A program made the translations under genes and the position numbers. The notes beneath the pieces were generated by a model. The model was not told the origin of the DNA. It saw only the letters and a program-made list of their open reading frames with translations, and did no database searches. Shown in pieces: positions 22,964 to 32,173 of a DNA stretch of 43,049 bases. The stretch is from a virus, in IMG/VR virus record IMGVR_UViG_3300006751_000025, positions 1-43,049 of that record. One strand, given 5' to 3'. Positions within the stretch are counted from its first letter, which is position 1, and each line of letters opens with the position of its first letter.

Positions 22964-23557
22964 GTGACACTGAAGCTAACCACGTCCCTTTCGAGCACCA
23001 TTACGAAGTCTGAGCTGGAGTCTAACTTCACCAGCATTCAGAGCAAGTTTGCCGGAGCCATCGACAACAGCGACATCAAGACAGGCGCGGGGATCGATGT
23101 AACCAAGCTCTCGGCCTACAAGGAGTACGTGACGGTAAACCTTGCGAACATGGCGTTTGACTGGGGCTCTGCTAGCGACGGGACTGTTATTGCGATGGCT
23201 GCCCTGCCTGGCCTCAGCGGGGGGCAGGCCAACTGGACTCTTGTTGAGGCTAACTGGTTCTTTAGCGACGGCGGTTCTAGCGGCAATCCGACAGTTGATG
23301 TTGATTTGATGTACTATGATGGTAGCGGCGATCTTCAATCAAGGACATCGCTTATCGCAGAGGCAGCCATGACGAGGATTGCCGACAACAAGGGGAACTC
23401 TGGAGAGGTTTCATCCTTTGCCTCAACAGCCGTGAGCTATGATGGCTCCGAACCAAGGCTCCTCGTTCTTCGTCGTGCAGGTGTTGCGGGCGCCGACATG
23501 GGGTCGGCCATCCAGGTCGGTGTGACCCTTCTTCTCGAACGAAACATCCAGGCATAG
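22964..23557 (+). CDS. Small fibre- or tip-like virion protein, 197 aa
   Basis: The start is a GTG at 22964 after AGGAGAATA. The N-terminal segment (LTTSLSSTITKSELESNFTSIQSKFAGAIDNSDIKTGAGIDVTKL) has the look of the shaft-like opening in many fibre and tip proteins, where a helix leads to 'NSDI..GAGID..KL'. A beta domain follows (NWTLVEANWFFSDGG, VDVDLMYYDGSGDLQSRTSLI, PRLLVLRRAG, IQVGVTLLLERNI). It probably forms a trimeric tip or fibre base. Confidence 0.55.
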   Translation: MTLKLTTSLSSTITKSELESNFTSIQSKFAGAIDNSDIKTGAGIDVTKLSAYKEYVTVNLANMAFDWGSASDGTVIAMAALPGLSGGQANWTLVEANWFFSDGGSSGNPTVDVDLMYYDGSGDLQSRTSLIAEAAMTRIADNKGNSGEVSSFASTAVSYDGSEPRLLVLRRAGVAGADMGSAIQVGVTLLLERNIQA

Positions 23558-23563
23558 GAGTAG

Positions 23564-25144
23564 ATGATGCAACCTTATCGACCACCAAAGCCGAATAGAC
23601 AAAGATCTATCGACCGAATCCCTAGCCCAACCAAGCAGCCCAGGACGAGCGGCAACAGCCAGGTTTTGAACCAGTCTCGCCCAGGTGTGCCGGATATGCA
23701 GATTGAGGGACTGAGTTCTTCTGGGTCACAAGCCCAGCAACCAGCCCGGCAACCAGCAAGGCAGCAGCAGCAGCCAGCACAGGAGTCCGCCCAGCGGCAA
23801 CAACAGGGCCAGATGCAGCTCCCGTCTCATGTGGGCGGGGCGATGGGTCAAATGATCCCTCGCGGGGGAGGTGGCTTTCCTCAGGGGGGTCAAATCCCAC
23901 AAGGCCCACAGGGCCCGATGCTTCCTCAGCCGCAAGGTGTTCCGGCTGGCGAAATGGTTCCGCCACCAGCTCCTCAGTCTGGTGTGCCTAGCGAAACCCT
24001 TCCGGGGTTTGGGAATGTTCAGGGGCAGCCAGGGGGCGGGGAAACGCCAGCCGGTGGTTTGCCCGCTGTCGATAGACCGCTTATGCCGCAGACGCCAGGG
24101 GCTCTGCCGGGATCCCGGCCAGGGGGAGGGCAACGACCCGGTGCGCCCAAGCTTCCGGGGGATCGTCCGGACCTGATGGGGGGAACTGGTACTGGCGCTT
24201 CTACGGGCTCAACGCCTGCCGAAACAAATGCCTACGCAGCTGAAGATGCTGAATTTGCAGAGCAGCTTGCGGGGATGGACGATGACCTTAAGGGTCTTAG
24301 GGACCAAACATTCGCCGACTCAGCAGCACAGCAGCGACGCCAGGCAGAGATTAACGCAGCTCTTGGCCGGTCTGTTGGTGGTGGATTTGGCGGGGCAATG
24401 GCCGCAACATCGGCGCAAACCGTTCAGGATCTGGCAGCTCTTGAGTCTCAGGTTAAGAGCCAGAAGCGCTCTGTTCAGCTGGCCTGGCTAGACAAGAAGT
24501 TAGCCCGCAAGGAGCGCGAGATTTCCCAGGACTTCCAGAGAGAGATGACTGACGAGGAAAGGTCTCATCAGGCCCAGATGTTGGCTCTTGAGCTTGGTTT
24601 AGAGGCCGGTCTTACGGCTGAGGAAATTGGATCCCTAATGGAGGAAGGGACGTCTGCAACTGAGGCTGGCTCAAACCAGGGCACGGGGCAGGCAAACACC
24701 ACCGAGGCGGCTCGCGAGTATGCCGAGGGTAATATGAGAAGTGCTGGTGACGGTGGAAGCCTTGATGAGTGGGCTTACGAGGATGGCACTTATGGTCGCG
24801 GTGGCTACGGCTACCATGATGCCAAGATAGAGGACGGAAAGATTTCCTTTACGGGATCCAACTACGCCGTTTCGACAGAAAGAGTGTACAATAAGCTGGA
24901 TGACATATTCGATGACATGAACCTCGACTCAGAGGCTTTCATCGGCAAGCTTATGCGGGGTCAGAGACCGGTGGACCCGGAAACAGGTCAGCCTATTCCC
25001 GACTTCATGGGCCAAAACTTTAGCACGAGCGATAGCAACATGGAGTTCTTCGCCTGGTATACTGATTTTATGACAGAGAATAGCGGACAAGAGCCAACTG
25101 ACGAAGACATCAGAGACAAGCTATCTGGGATGGGAGTTCTATAA
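23564..25144 (+). CDS. Low-complexity internal virion protein, 526 aa
   Basis: Two ATGs (23564, 23567) follow GGAG; the second has better spacing. Residues 1-210 are almost wholly Pro, Gln, Gly and Arg (QQPARQPARQQQQPAQ, PRGGGGFPQGGQIPQGPQGP). Residues 225-350 are helical and charged (EDAEFAEQLAGMDDDLKGLRDQTFADSAAQQRRQAEINAALGRS; DLAALESQVKSQKRSVQLAWLDKKLARKEREISQDFQREMTDEE). The end is acidic and aromatic. Such proteins in this position are usually internal (ejection) proteins of podoviruses, released ahead of the DNA. No family recognised. Confidence 0.55.
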   Translation: MMQPYRPPKPNRQRSIDRIPSPTKQPRTSGNSQVLNQSRPGVPDMQIEGLSSSGSQAQQPARQPARQQQQPAQESAQRQQQGQMQLPSHVGGAMGQMIPRGGGGFPQGGQIPQGPQGPMLPQPQGVPAGEMVPPPAPQSGVPSETLPGFGNVQGQPGGGETPAGGLPAVDRPLMPQTPGALPGSRPGGGQRPGAPKLPGDRPDLMGGTGTGASTGSTPAETNAYAAEDAEFAEQLAGMDDDLKGLRDQTFADSAAQQRRQAEINAALGRSVGGGFGGAMAATSAQTVQDLAALESQVKSQKRSVQLAWLDKKLARKEREISQDFQREMTDEERSHQAQMLALELGLEAGLTAEEIGSLMEEGTSATEAGSNQGTGQANTTEAAREYAEGNMRSAGDGGSLDEWAYEDGTYGRGGYGYHDAKIEDGKISFTGSNYAVSTERVYNKLDDIFDDMNLDSEAFIGKLMRGQRPVDPETGQPIPDFMGQNFSTSDSNMEFFAWYTDFMTENSGQEPTDEDIRDKLSGMGVL

Positions 25145-25737
25145 TGGCGTACCAAAGCGAAGAAGCAAGGAAGGCAAGGCAGGGTCGCCAGGGGGCCATG
25201 AGTCACCTGGTTAGCACGGTGGGCTCGGTCTCTAAAAAACGCAACGCCCAGATTGAAAAAGACGAGAGAGAGGCAAACTTCCTCAGGCAAAAGATGCTCG
25301 ACGATGCGGATGTCCCGTGGTGGAAAAGAGCCGCAACGGGGGTGCTAACCGGTGCGTCAGTGGGGTCAGCTGCTGGCCCATGGGGTGCTCTTGCTGGCGG
25401 GCTTGCCGGTGGGGTCCTTGGCGGCACTGGTGCGGTGGACTTTGGTGCCCCTACGGGAATGGACTTGGCCGGTGCAATGGGTACAGGCATGGCTACCTAC
25501 CGAGACTATCAGCGGGGACAGGACAACACAGCGGCTCGCGATAGATTGCTTGCTGCCTATGAGAGGTCGATGCGTCCTGGCGGAGGTGTCCCAAGCGTGG
25601 CTGACACGAGCCTGTCTGGAGCCATGAACCCTGGTCTTCCCGGCGCTCTGGACCGGGCTCGCCGAGAGGCCAACCGTGGCGAACTGACGGGCGGCAGCGG
25701 TGTGTTGATGATTCCAACTCCTCGCGTTCATATATAG
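25144..25737 (+). CDS. Internal virion protein with Gly/Ala membrane segment, 197 aa
   Basis: Residues 60-120 are a long Gly/Ala-rich hydrophobic stretch (TGVLTGASVGSAAGPWGALAGGLAGGVLGGTG) of the kind that inserts into membranes in ejection proteins. It is preceded by a highly charged helix (KKRNAQIEKDEREANFLRQKMLDDADVPWWKR) and followed by a polar Arg-rich tail. It starts inside the upstream stop (TAATG) and is one of four consecutive proteins of this style (23564-30606). A role in forming the transient channel across the host envelope is inferred. Confidence 0.55.
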   Translation: MAYQSEEARKARQGRQGAMSHLVSTVGSVSKKRNAQIEKDEREANFLRQKMLDDADVPWWKRAATGVLTGASVGSAAGPWGALAGGLAGGVLGGTGAVDFGAPTGMDLAGAMGTGMATYRDYQRGQDNTAARDRLLAAYERSMRPGGGVPSVADTSLSGAMNPGLPGALDRARREANRGELTGGSGVLMIPTPRVHI

Positions 25738-25750
25738 GGGGGTAATTACT

Positions 25751-26449
25751 ATGGCACTCAACTACAAAAACACGGTCGGATACAAGGCCCAGATGGAGCT
25801 TCAGAATCTCAGGGCCCAGCAGATGGCTGATGTTCAGAACAAGAAGCAGGAGCAAGCAGCAGATAGTGCAAACTTCTGGAACATGCAGATGAAGCAGCGG
25901 CAGATGGATCAAGCTGCTCGTGCTAGCGATCAAGACTTCCAAATGAGAATGGCTGAGATGCAGGGCAAATTTGCAGCAGCAACAGGCCAACCTATGGACC
26001 CTGAATCCCTGAAAAGAATGCAGCCAACGGCAGCCATGGGCTACATTACCGGAGCAATGCAGGGGCAGCAGGATAGGCTTTCAAGAGAGCAGCGGTTTGA
26101 GGACGCTCGCCTAGACCGGTTGAGTAAGCAGCTGGGTGTTGCCGGTAAGATGCAGACCTTTCAAGAAAGCGAGGAGCTGCACCCCTACCGGAAGGAAGTA
26201 TTAAAAGGCCGGGCGGAGATGTACCCTGTCTGGCAGCAGGTGCAGCAGCTTAACAAGCAGATTTCGGAGCGCATGCGAAGCAGGGATAAGATACAGAAAC
26301 TTTTGAATGAGGATGCCTGGAACCAAGAGCAGCGCGAAATTGACGCACTTATGCAGAAGCGGAACATGTTAACGAGTCAGCTAGGGGCTGCGGGCCAGGC
26401 ATTCGGTGCGCCTGGTGGCGGGCATGACCCTGACAACCCGTATCAATAA
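25751..26449 (+). CDS. Gln-rich coiled-coil internal virion protein, 232 aa
   Basis: Almost the entire product is a Gln/Met/Arg-rich helix (MELQNLRAQQMADVQNKKQEQ, NFWNMQMKQRQMDQAARASDQDFQMRMAEMQGK, VWQQVQQLNKQISERMRSRDKIQKLLNEDAWNQEQ) with coiled-coil periodicity; only the last 15 residues are Gly/Pro-rich. GGGGGG precedes the ATG at some distance. It sits between the membrane-segment protein and the giant internal protein, and probably shares their ejection complex. No homolog is recognised. Confidence 0.55.
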   Translation: MALNYKNTVGYKAQMELQNLRAQQMADVQNKKQEQAADSANFWNMQMKQRQMDQAARASDQDFQMRMAEMQGKFAAATGQPMDPESLKRMQPTAAMGYITGAMQGQQDRLSREQRFEDARLDRLSKQLGVAGKMQTFQESEELHPYRKEVLKGRAEMYPVWQQVQQLNKQISERMRSRDKIQKLLNEDAWNQEQREIDALMQKRNMLTSQLGAAGQAFGAPGGGHDPDNPYQ

Positions 26450-26451
26450 GC

Positions 26452-29400
26452 ATGGCAAAGCTAGGGACATATGAGAAGGAGCTTCTTCCTTACCACTTGC
26501 AGCGACAGGTCCGAAAAGAAGACGACCTGGGTATCCTTGAAAGCCAGCGCTTCGAAGAGCGGGCTGCCTTGGTTGATGCCTTCAAGAGGCAGGATGAGGA
26601 CTTCTTTAAAAGGCATGCGTGGCAGAAGGTCCGTCGAATTTACCCCGACAGGGCCAAGACCCCGAAGGAAAGAAAAGAGCTTCATGACCTAGCAGACACC
26701 TTCCTCAAGGAGCTTAAGCTGGTCGCATCTCAGGGCGTGAGCGGTGGCGAGAAAGCCCTGACTTCCGCAGCAAGAAGAGGTGCGCTTTACAAGCCAGGCC
26801 AAGCCCAGCTACCCAAGGAGCAGCGCAAAGCAATCGAGGGCAATCGCTTCTACCAGTACAGTGACAACCAGGTTAAGAACATAGCGGTTGAGCGAGGGTT
26901 GGTTGACGAGTCGAACATCCTGGCATTTGCCAAGACCAGCCCATCCAAGATGTACACAGACCCCAACCTCTCACCACAGCTGAGGGACCGGCTCATCCAC
27001 GAAAAGCAGCGAATGCGCTACGGCATTCCCAAGGACATGCACACCGCGTCAGAGGCAAAGGGCCCGGACATTCCGCTCATTGGGATGTCCTTTGCGGAAC
27101 TGCTTAAGACCGGGTTTGTCTCCGGATTAATTGATGTGCTGGACATGGGGGTCAGAGCGCAGGGCGCAGCTCACAGCACCTGGGCCAAGGAATTAAGAGA
27201 AGACCCAAGACTCTATGACCTTCGAGAAAAATACGCGGAAGGCCCGAAGTACATGGGTCTCCCCACTGAGATTGCTAAGCCTGTTGGTGGGGATATCATC
27301 TCATCACTCATACCTGGCCCTGGGACCAGTAGGTTCGAAACCGTTGAGATGCTGATGAAGGCCCCTGAGGATGTCTCAAGAATCATGGGTGCTCAGTTCA
27401 GGGCGGCGGTAGCTGCGGCGGCAGAAGCATACGAAGCTGCGGCAGACCCGTGGTCTACCGGGCAAAGCCCCACCGATCTTGTGCAACTCTACGGAGACAC
27501 CAAGGCAGCCTATAAGATGGAAGCCCTCGGCATGGCTGAGAAGCAGTTCCCTGGGGACTCCCTGGAGCAAAGGCAGAAGCGTGTCGACGTCATATACGAC
27601 GAACTGATTAAGCACGACATGGGTCGTCATGAGTTTGAAAACCCTATTGCAGGGCAGCTCGCCCACGCCATTCTCCTGGACCCCGTCTTTGGCCCACTAG
27701 GCCAAGGAACCAAGGCGATACAGGGCTTGTGGAATATGGGCAAGTGGGGCGCCAAGACCATAGGATTGGACAAGCTCTATACCTCGACAATGAATCCCAT
27801 CACAGAGAAGGCCCGCTACCTCTTTGCTCAGTCCCCATTCGACGAGCTTGAGACCTGGAAGCTGGGCGAGGCTGCCCTTGATAAGATGGGTGAGTTTGGT
27901 GGCGCCATGAAGAGGGCCCTGTTCGGCGCAAAGGATGCCGGGGAAGGGGCTAAGCGGCAGATCGTTCAGGCAGGAAAGAAGGTTGACCTCCTCCTCTCTG
28001 CCGTATGGGGTAAAGACAAGGAAGTTGTCTACGACGCTATCGAACTTTTTCACAGAACAGACAGCGGGGCAGCTGCCCACAAGTTCCTTCAAGAAGCGTT
28101 TCCGGGTGACCCTCATAAGGTTAAGAACTTTATGACAATCATCCGAAAGGTTCGAGCACAGTCGGACAAGGTTTACGAGATTAGCGCGGCAAGGGGCCAG
28201 TTGAACGACGTGATAACCATGGCGTCGGGTCAGAAGGTTGCCAGAACAGCAAGCTACATTGATGGCTATGTTCCACACATGCACTACGAGGGTGTCGGCA
28301 ACCTTGACGAAGCCGTTCGTCGGGTCGGGTACAGCGACATCGCCGAAGCAGCATCAGCAGGAAGGCTTCGAGGATACCAGAGAGCGTTACGAGAGACAGA
28401 CGACCCAGCCGAAATTGCGCAGCTTGAAAGAACCATAGCGGGCCTGAGCGGTAGGCTTGGGGCCAAGGCCGACCTCATCAATAAGATGGACAAGGCTGAA
28501 AGAAAGCTTCTCTATATGTTAGGGGAGCAGGATGGATTGATCGATGCCCTGGGCGCCGGCAGAGGACACCGCGTAGGCATAACGACAGACGCAGCCAAGG
28601 CGCGACTCGGCACAGTGCTTAAGCCCATGAAGGATGCCAGGTTGCAGTTCGAGGACTACTTCAAGCAGCAAGCGGCAGCCGCTGGCAGGGCTGAGGAGAT
28701 TGCCGAACTCATCAAGTATTCCGATGAATCGGAAGTGGTCCGCAATCTCACGAACGGAAGCATGGTTAAGGTCCTCCCTCTTTCAGCGAAGGCAGGAGAG
28801 GACTGGTCAACGAAGTCATCAAAGATGGCTATGCCAATTAGTGATGAGCTAGGCATGGAGTTCGTGCCTCTTGATAAGGAAATGAGCGAGACCTTTCTTA
28901 CTGCGATGGCAGGGAGGACGGCGGCATCAGGCGGGGCGGCATCAGGGTCCATGGTTGGTGCGAAGGTCATCAGCAATAAGGTTGTTATGGTTCCGAAGGC
29001 CATGGCTCACCGACTTCAGGAGACCCTTCCTGCTGTGACAGGTTCCTTTGATAAGGCAGCCGATGGAGCAGCCGGCTTTTATGATTGGTTCGTCAGGCCA
29101 ACGAACCATGTTTGGAGAAACACGAAGACCGTAACAAGAAGCCTCGCCTTCCACGCCACCAACATTGCAGGTGGTCAGGGTCTAGGGATCCTTGCCCACG
29201 GACTAAGGGCAATGAACCCCATTGCCTTCAGAGATGGAGCCGTTAAGGCAGGCCTTGGTGGAGGGGCCTTCCGACTGGCCCTGTCCTCCGCTTTCGCTGA
29301 CGTAATGCCAAGCGTTCCCCACAGCCTGAGGGGCACCCGCGCTGGTGGTGCTGTGCAGCATGGTCTTGAGGCTACGGGTGACTGGTTCAAGAACACAAAA

Positions 29401-30606
29401 CTAGCCAAGCACTTCTCCCCTGAGAACATGGACTGGCGGCTCCCATCAGGGGAGGTTGTCAAGCTCGCGTACATGCAAGAGCTGATGAGCAAGTTCGGCA
29501 TTATGGGGCAGGCAGGGCTTCGATATGGTAGTGACCTGAGCCTGGGGGCGTTTCCTCCTGGTGCCCTTAAGTTCACCCCTCTCTCGGCCCCAGCCCTTCT
29601 GGCTAGGTTCAGTCAGAAGACAGCAGAGGTCACAAGGATGCAGCAGGTGGCTGCGTTCGGTGATGATCTTCAGCACGCGATTGCCTTTATGGGGCAACTG
29701 AAAAGCACCAAGATCGACGACATCCACAGGGCTGTTGACTTCACAGCAGAGTATGCGGGGAACTACAGCCGCCTGACCAAGTTCGAAAAGAAGAACATGC
29801 GCGACACCTTCGCGTTCTATTCGTGGATGCGCTACATCTACCCGCACATAGCGCGACAGATGGGCAAGAATCCGAAGACCCTCGCAGCTATCTACAAGGG
29901 CTCCCAGAGTATTGCGGCCTACCATGAAGCCCAGGGTGCTCCGGCGATTCCTCAGCAAGGGATGCCCGACTACGCTCAGATGGGTCTATCCTTCCCCCTT
30001 GGCCCTGAGTATCAGCCTCCCGGTGCCTACGACGAGTACCCTCACGAGGTTGCTGTCGGCATGATGGAGCTACCGTTCAGCTCCTTCGGCGGGTTGGCTC
30101 CGGGCTTCCACGGTGAGAGCCCCCTTGTTACGCAGCTTGGGCCCCTTGGTCTTATGGCATCATCCCTCCTCAATGGGTTCGACGCATCCACGAGCCGGCC
30201 TTATTCGTCAGGGGAAACTTTTGGTTTGCCAAGTTTTGACGAAATTGAGGGCAATTTTGAGACCGTTGATGATATGATTTTAGCAGCAGGGCGGGTGCGT
30301 GACTCAAGGCTGGGTACCCATCTTGTGGATGTGATTCCGTTTGGTGAGGCCTTCCTTAACCTTGCGCAGCTTTACAGTCGAAACGGCATGCATGATCATG
30401 CCACAGAGATGTGGTTGCGCTATCGGGTGGGTCGTGATTGGCTGGGCATAGATAACCTAATGGCCAGGCAGGCAGGCTACGAGCCAATGTCTCGCGGGTT
30501 AACATGGCCTGGATTTAGAACGTACCTGGTGAACCCCACGCAGGTTGCGGCACGAAGAAAAGCGAGGGCCTTGGAGTTAATGCCGAGGCCGATGGTTACC
30601 GAGTAG
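26452..30606 (+). CDS. Very large internal virion (ejection) protein, 1384 aa
   Basis: The largest protein of the window starts two bases after its neighbour. It is mostly helical, with charged N-terminal 500 residues, Gly/Ala-rich segments (RAAVAAAAEAYEAAADPWS; AMAGRTAASGGAASGSMVGAK) and several amphipathic or membrane-like stretches. About residues 1080-1150 (RFSQKTAEVTRMQQVAAFGDDL...AEYAGNYSRLTKFEKKNMRDTFAFYSWMRYIYPHIARQM) recall the region shared by giant 'polyvalent' phage proteins and inner-core proteins. A Pro-rich part and a compact C-terminus follow. The size matches inner-core proteins such as T7 gp16 (about 1300 aa), but I see no lysozyme-like catalytic site. It would be packed in the head and injected. 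Codon third positions shift to T/A after about 30200. Confidence 0.62.
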   Translation: MAKLGTYEKELLPYHLQRQVRKEDDLGILESQRFEERAALVDAFKRQDEDFFKRHAWQKVRRIYPDRAKTPKERKELHDLADTFLKELKLVASQGVSGGEKALTSAARRGALYKPGQAQLPKEQRKAIEGNRFYQYSDNQVKNIAVERGLVDESNILAFAKTSPSKMYTDPNLSPQLRDRLIHEKQRMRYGIPKDMHTASEAKGPDIPLIGMSFAELLKTGFVSGLIDVLDMGVRAQGAAHSTWAKELREDPRLYDLREKYAEGPKYMGLPTEIAKPVGGDIISSLIPGPGTSRFETVEMLMKAPEDVSRIMGAQFRAAVAAAAEAYEAAADPWSTGQSPTDLVQLYGDTKAAYKMEALGMAEKQFPGDSLEQRQKRVDVIYDELIKHDMGRHEFENPIAGQLAHAILLDPVFGPLGQGTKAIQGLWNMGKWGAKTIGLDKLYTSTMNPITEKARYLFAQSPFDELETWKLGEAALDKMGEFGGAMKRALFGAKDAGEGAKRQIVQAGKKVDLLLSAVWGKDKEVVYDAIELFHRTDSGAAAHKFLQEAFPGDPHKVKNFMTIIRKVRAQSDKVYEISAARGQLNDVITMASGQKVARTASYIDGYVPHMHYEGVGNLDEAVRRVGYSDIAEAASAGRLRGYQRALRETDDPAEIAQLERTIAGLSGRLGAKADLINKMDKAERKLLYMLGEQDGLIDALGAGRGHRVGITTDAAKARLGTVLKPMKDARLQFEDYFKQQAAAAGRAEEIAELIKYSDESEVVRNLTNGSMVKVLPLSAKAGEDWSTKSSKMAMPISDELGMEFVPLDKEMSETFLTAMAGRTAASGGAASGSMVGAKVISNKVVMVPKAMAHRLQETLPAVTGSFDKAADGAAGFYDWFVRPTNHVWRNTKTVTRSLAFHATNIAGGQGLGILAHGLRAMNPIAFRDGAVKAGLGGGAFRLALSSAFADVMPSVPHSLRGTRAGGAVQHGLEATGDWFKNTKLAKHFSPENMDWRLPSGEVVKLAYMQELMSKFGIMGQAGLRYGSDLSLGAFPPGALKFTPLSAPALLARFSQKTAEVTRMQQVAAFGDDLQHAIAFMGQLKSTKIDDIHRAVDFTAEYAGNYSRLTKFEKKNMRDTFAFYSWMRYIYPHIARQMGKNPKTLAAIYKGSQSIAAYHEAQGAPAIPQQGMPDYAQMGLSFPLGPEYQPPGAYDEYPHEVAVGMMELPFSSFGGLAPGFHGESPLVTQLGPLGLMASSLLNGFDASTSRPYSSGETFGLPSFDEIEGNFETVDDMILAAGRVRDSRLGTHLVDVIPFGEAFLNLAQLYSRNGMHDHATEMWLRYRVGRDWLGIDNLMARQAGYEPMSRGLTWPGFRTYLVNPTQVAARRKARALELMPRPMVTE

Positions 30607-30617
30607 GAGAAAATGCA

Positions 30618-30998
30618 ATGGCTACTGACGCAAAAAAGATAACGCACTCGGCCACCACCGAGATCCTGTGCTTCACCCTTGACCCGAAAAGCTATGACGA
30701 GGTGACCATTCGCTGTGTATCCACTGCCGGCGGAACCCTTAAGACGCTCTACCAGATGGGTGACGGCGGGGCGTGGGCCGATGACACGTCGGACACTGTT
30801 ACGGCAACCGGCTCGCCGGCGGCAAGGTCAATGAATGACAGCAACGGAACAGCGCTCTCTCTCGGTACGGTTTACCAAAACATGAAGACGGTTGTCTTTG
30901 GTTACCGACTGGGCAAGACGCTCGTCACATTCACCCCAGGCTCCAGTAGCGGGACGCTTTATATCGAGGCGATCACGAGCAAGGAAGGGGAGAAGTAA
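30618..30998 (+). CDS. Small beta-rich virion protein, 126 aa
   Basis: GGAGAAAATGC precedes the ATG. The product (MATDAKKITHSATTEILCFTLDPKSYDEVTIRCVST...) is a run of beta strands rich in Thr, Ser and Gly, ending TLYIEAITSKEGEK. Its stop overlaps the next start (TAATG). Placed at the head of the fibre genes, it may be a fibre-attachment or decoration protein; no family is recognised. It resembles in style the proteins at 6594 and 17193. Confidence 0.55.
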   Translation: MATDAKKITHSATTEILCFTLDPKSYDEVTIRCVSTAGGTLKTLYQMGDGGAWADDTSDTVTATGSPAARSMNDSNGTALSLGTVYQNMKTVVFGYRLGKTLVTFTPGSSSGTLYIEAITSKEGEK

Positions 30999-32173
30999 TG
31001 GGCGGCACTACTAAAACATACGGCCTAGGCGGCGGCGTAGCTGGCACCTCAGAAATCGAAGACGACCTTGACCCGTCCGTCCTTATTGAATCAGCCGACG
31101 GGGCTGATTACGTGACAATCTCGACTGTGAATGGCAGCGAAAAAATCCAGTTCGGTCAAAACGTGATTCTACCAGACGGCGACACGAACGACCCCAGTTT
31201 GTTTTTCACGACAAACACTCACACGCCGACAGGTATGCACTACCACGGGGGCGGGATTGCCGTTGTTTGCGCTGGTGGACGCGTGTGGCACATAGCCACC
31301 AATCACATCCAACGCTACGACGTAACCGGCGGGGTGCACATGAGCGGCACGGCGTCTTCGGCTACATCCCCGATCTACGCGTTCAATCAGGACGATGATA
31401 CCGGCGTCGGTCGAGCGGCAGCGGATGCGCTATCTTTGACTGCTGGCGGTGTTGAGGGGGTCCGAATCACTGAAGCGGGCGGCGCGGCAGTTGTGAAAAT
31501 CAATGATGCGGTCCAATATAATTTGGGGACCGGGACAGACACGGCAACCACCGAGCCGGTTTACCTCGCAGACACAAACGCAACGCTAATTATTGATTTT
31601 GCAAATGGGAACTTTGGGGATGTGACCCTGGCGGCAGGTGTCACCGCTGTGAAGTTTTTTAACGTGCCTGCTGATGGCACGGTTGCAACAGTCACGGCAA
31701 GAATCACGCAGGACTCATCAACTCGAACAGTTGACTACTCCGATTCTGCGGTGACCTGTTACCAGGACGGTGGCAGCCTAGCAATCACGGGCGAAATCAA
31801 GTTCAGCGGCGGCGTACATCACACGCAATCAACCGGGTCTGGGGCTGTAGATCTTGTCAGCTTCAGCGCGTTTGGGACAGATGGCACAGCCACGGCTATC
31901 ACAGGCGCAACCCAAGATGACAACGACCCCACCCCCTGTACGATTACTTCCAATGGGCACGGACTAGCGAACGGTGAAAGGGTAACGATTGCAGGCGTGG
32001 TTGGCATGACGGAGTTGAACGGGAACACGTACACGGTGGTCGGGGTGACAACAAACACCTTCGGGCTTACAGGTGTCGATGCGTCTGAGTTTACTGCTTA
32101 CGGTAGCGGTGGAACTTTTACGCTCCATATTGGGAACATCTACGCGGCAGTGGTCGGGCAGGCATTCGCATGA
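30998..32173 (+). CDS. Tail fibre-like protein with E1 FCCH-like domain, 391 aa
   Basis: Beta-rich throughout. Residues 110-160 contain the fibre-type motif SPIYAFNQDDDTGVGRAAADALSLTAGGVEGVRITEA, common in tail fibre shafts ahead of the receptor-binding part. Residues about 310-375 (CTITSNGHGLANGERVTIAGVVGMTELNGNTYTVVG...NTFGLTGVDASEFTAYGSGGT) match the small beta-barrel that databases label 'ubiquitin-activating enzyme E1 FCCH-like', frequent in phage tail proteins. It has no link with ubiquitin here. Its stop overlaps the start of the next gene (ATGA), suggesting one fibre complex. Confidence 0.7.
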   Translation: MGGTTKTYGLGGGVAGTSEIEDDLDPSVLIESADGADYVTISTVNGSEKIQFGQNVILPDGDTNDPSLFFTTNTHTPTGMHYHGGGIAVVCAGGRVWHIATNHIQRYDVTGGVHMSGTASSATSPIYAFNQDDDTGVGRAAADALSLTAGGVEGVRITEAGGAAVVKINDAVQYNLGTGTDTATTEPVYLADTNATLIIDFANGNFGDVTLAAGVTAVKFFNVPADGTVATVTARITQDSSTRTVDYSDSAVTCYQDGGSLAITGEIKFSGGVHHTQSTGSGAVDLVSFSAFGTDGTATAITGATQDDNDPTPCTITSNGHGLANGERVTIAGVVGMTELNGNTYTVVGVTTNTFGLTGVDASEFTAYGSGGTFTLHIGNIYAAVVGQAFA

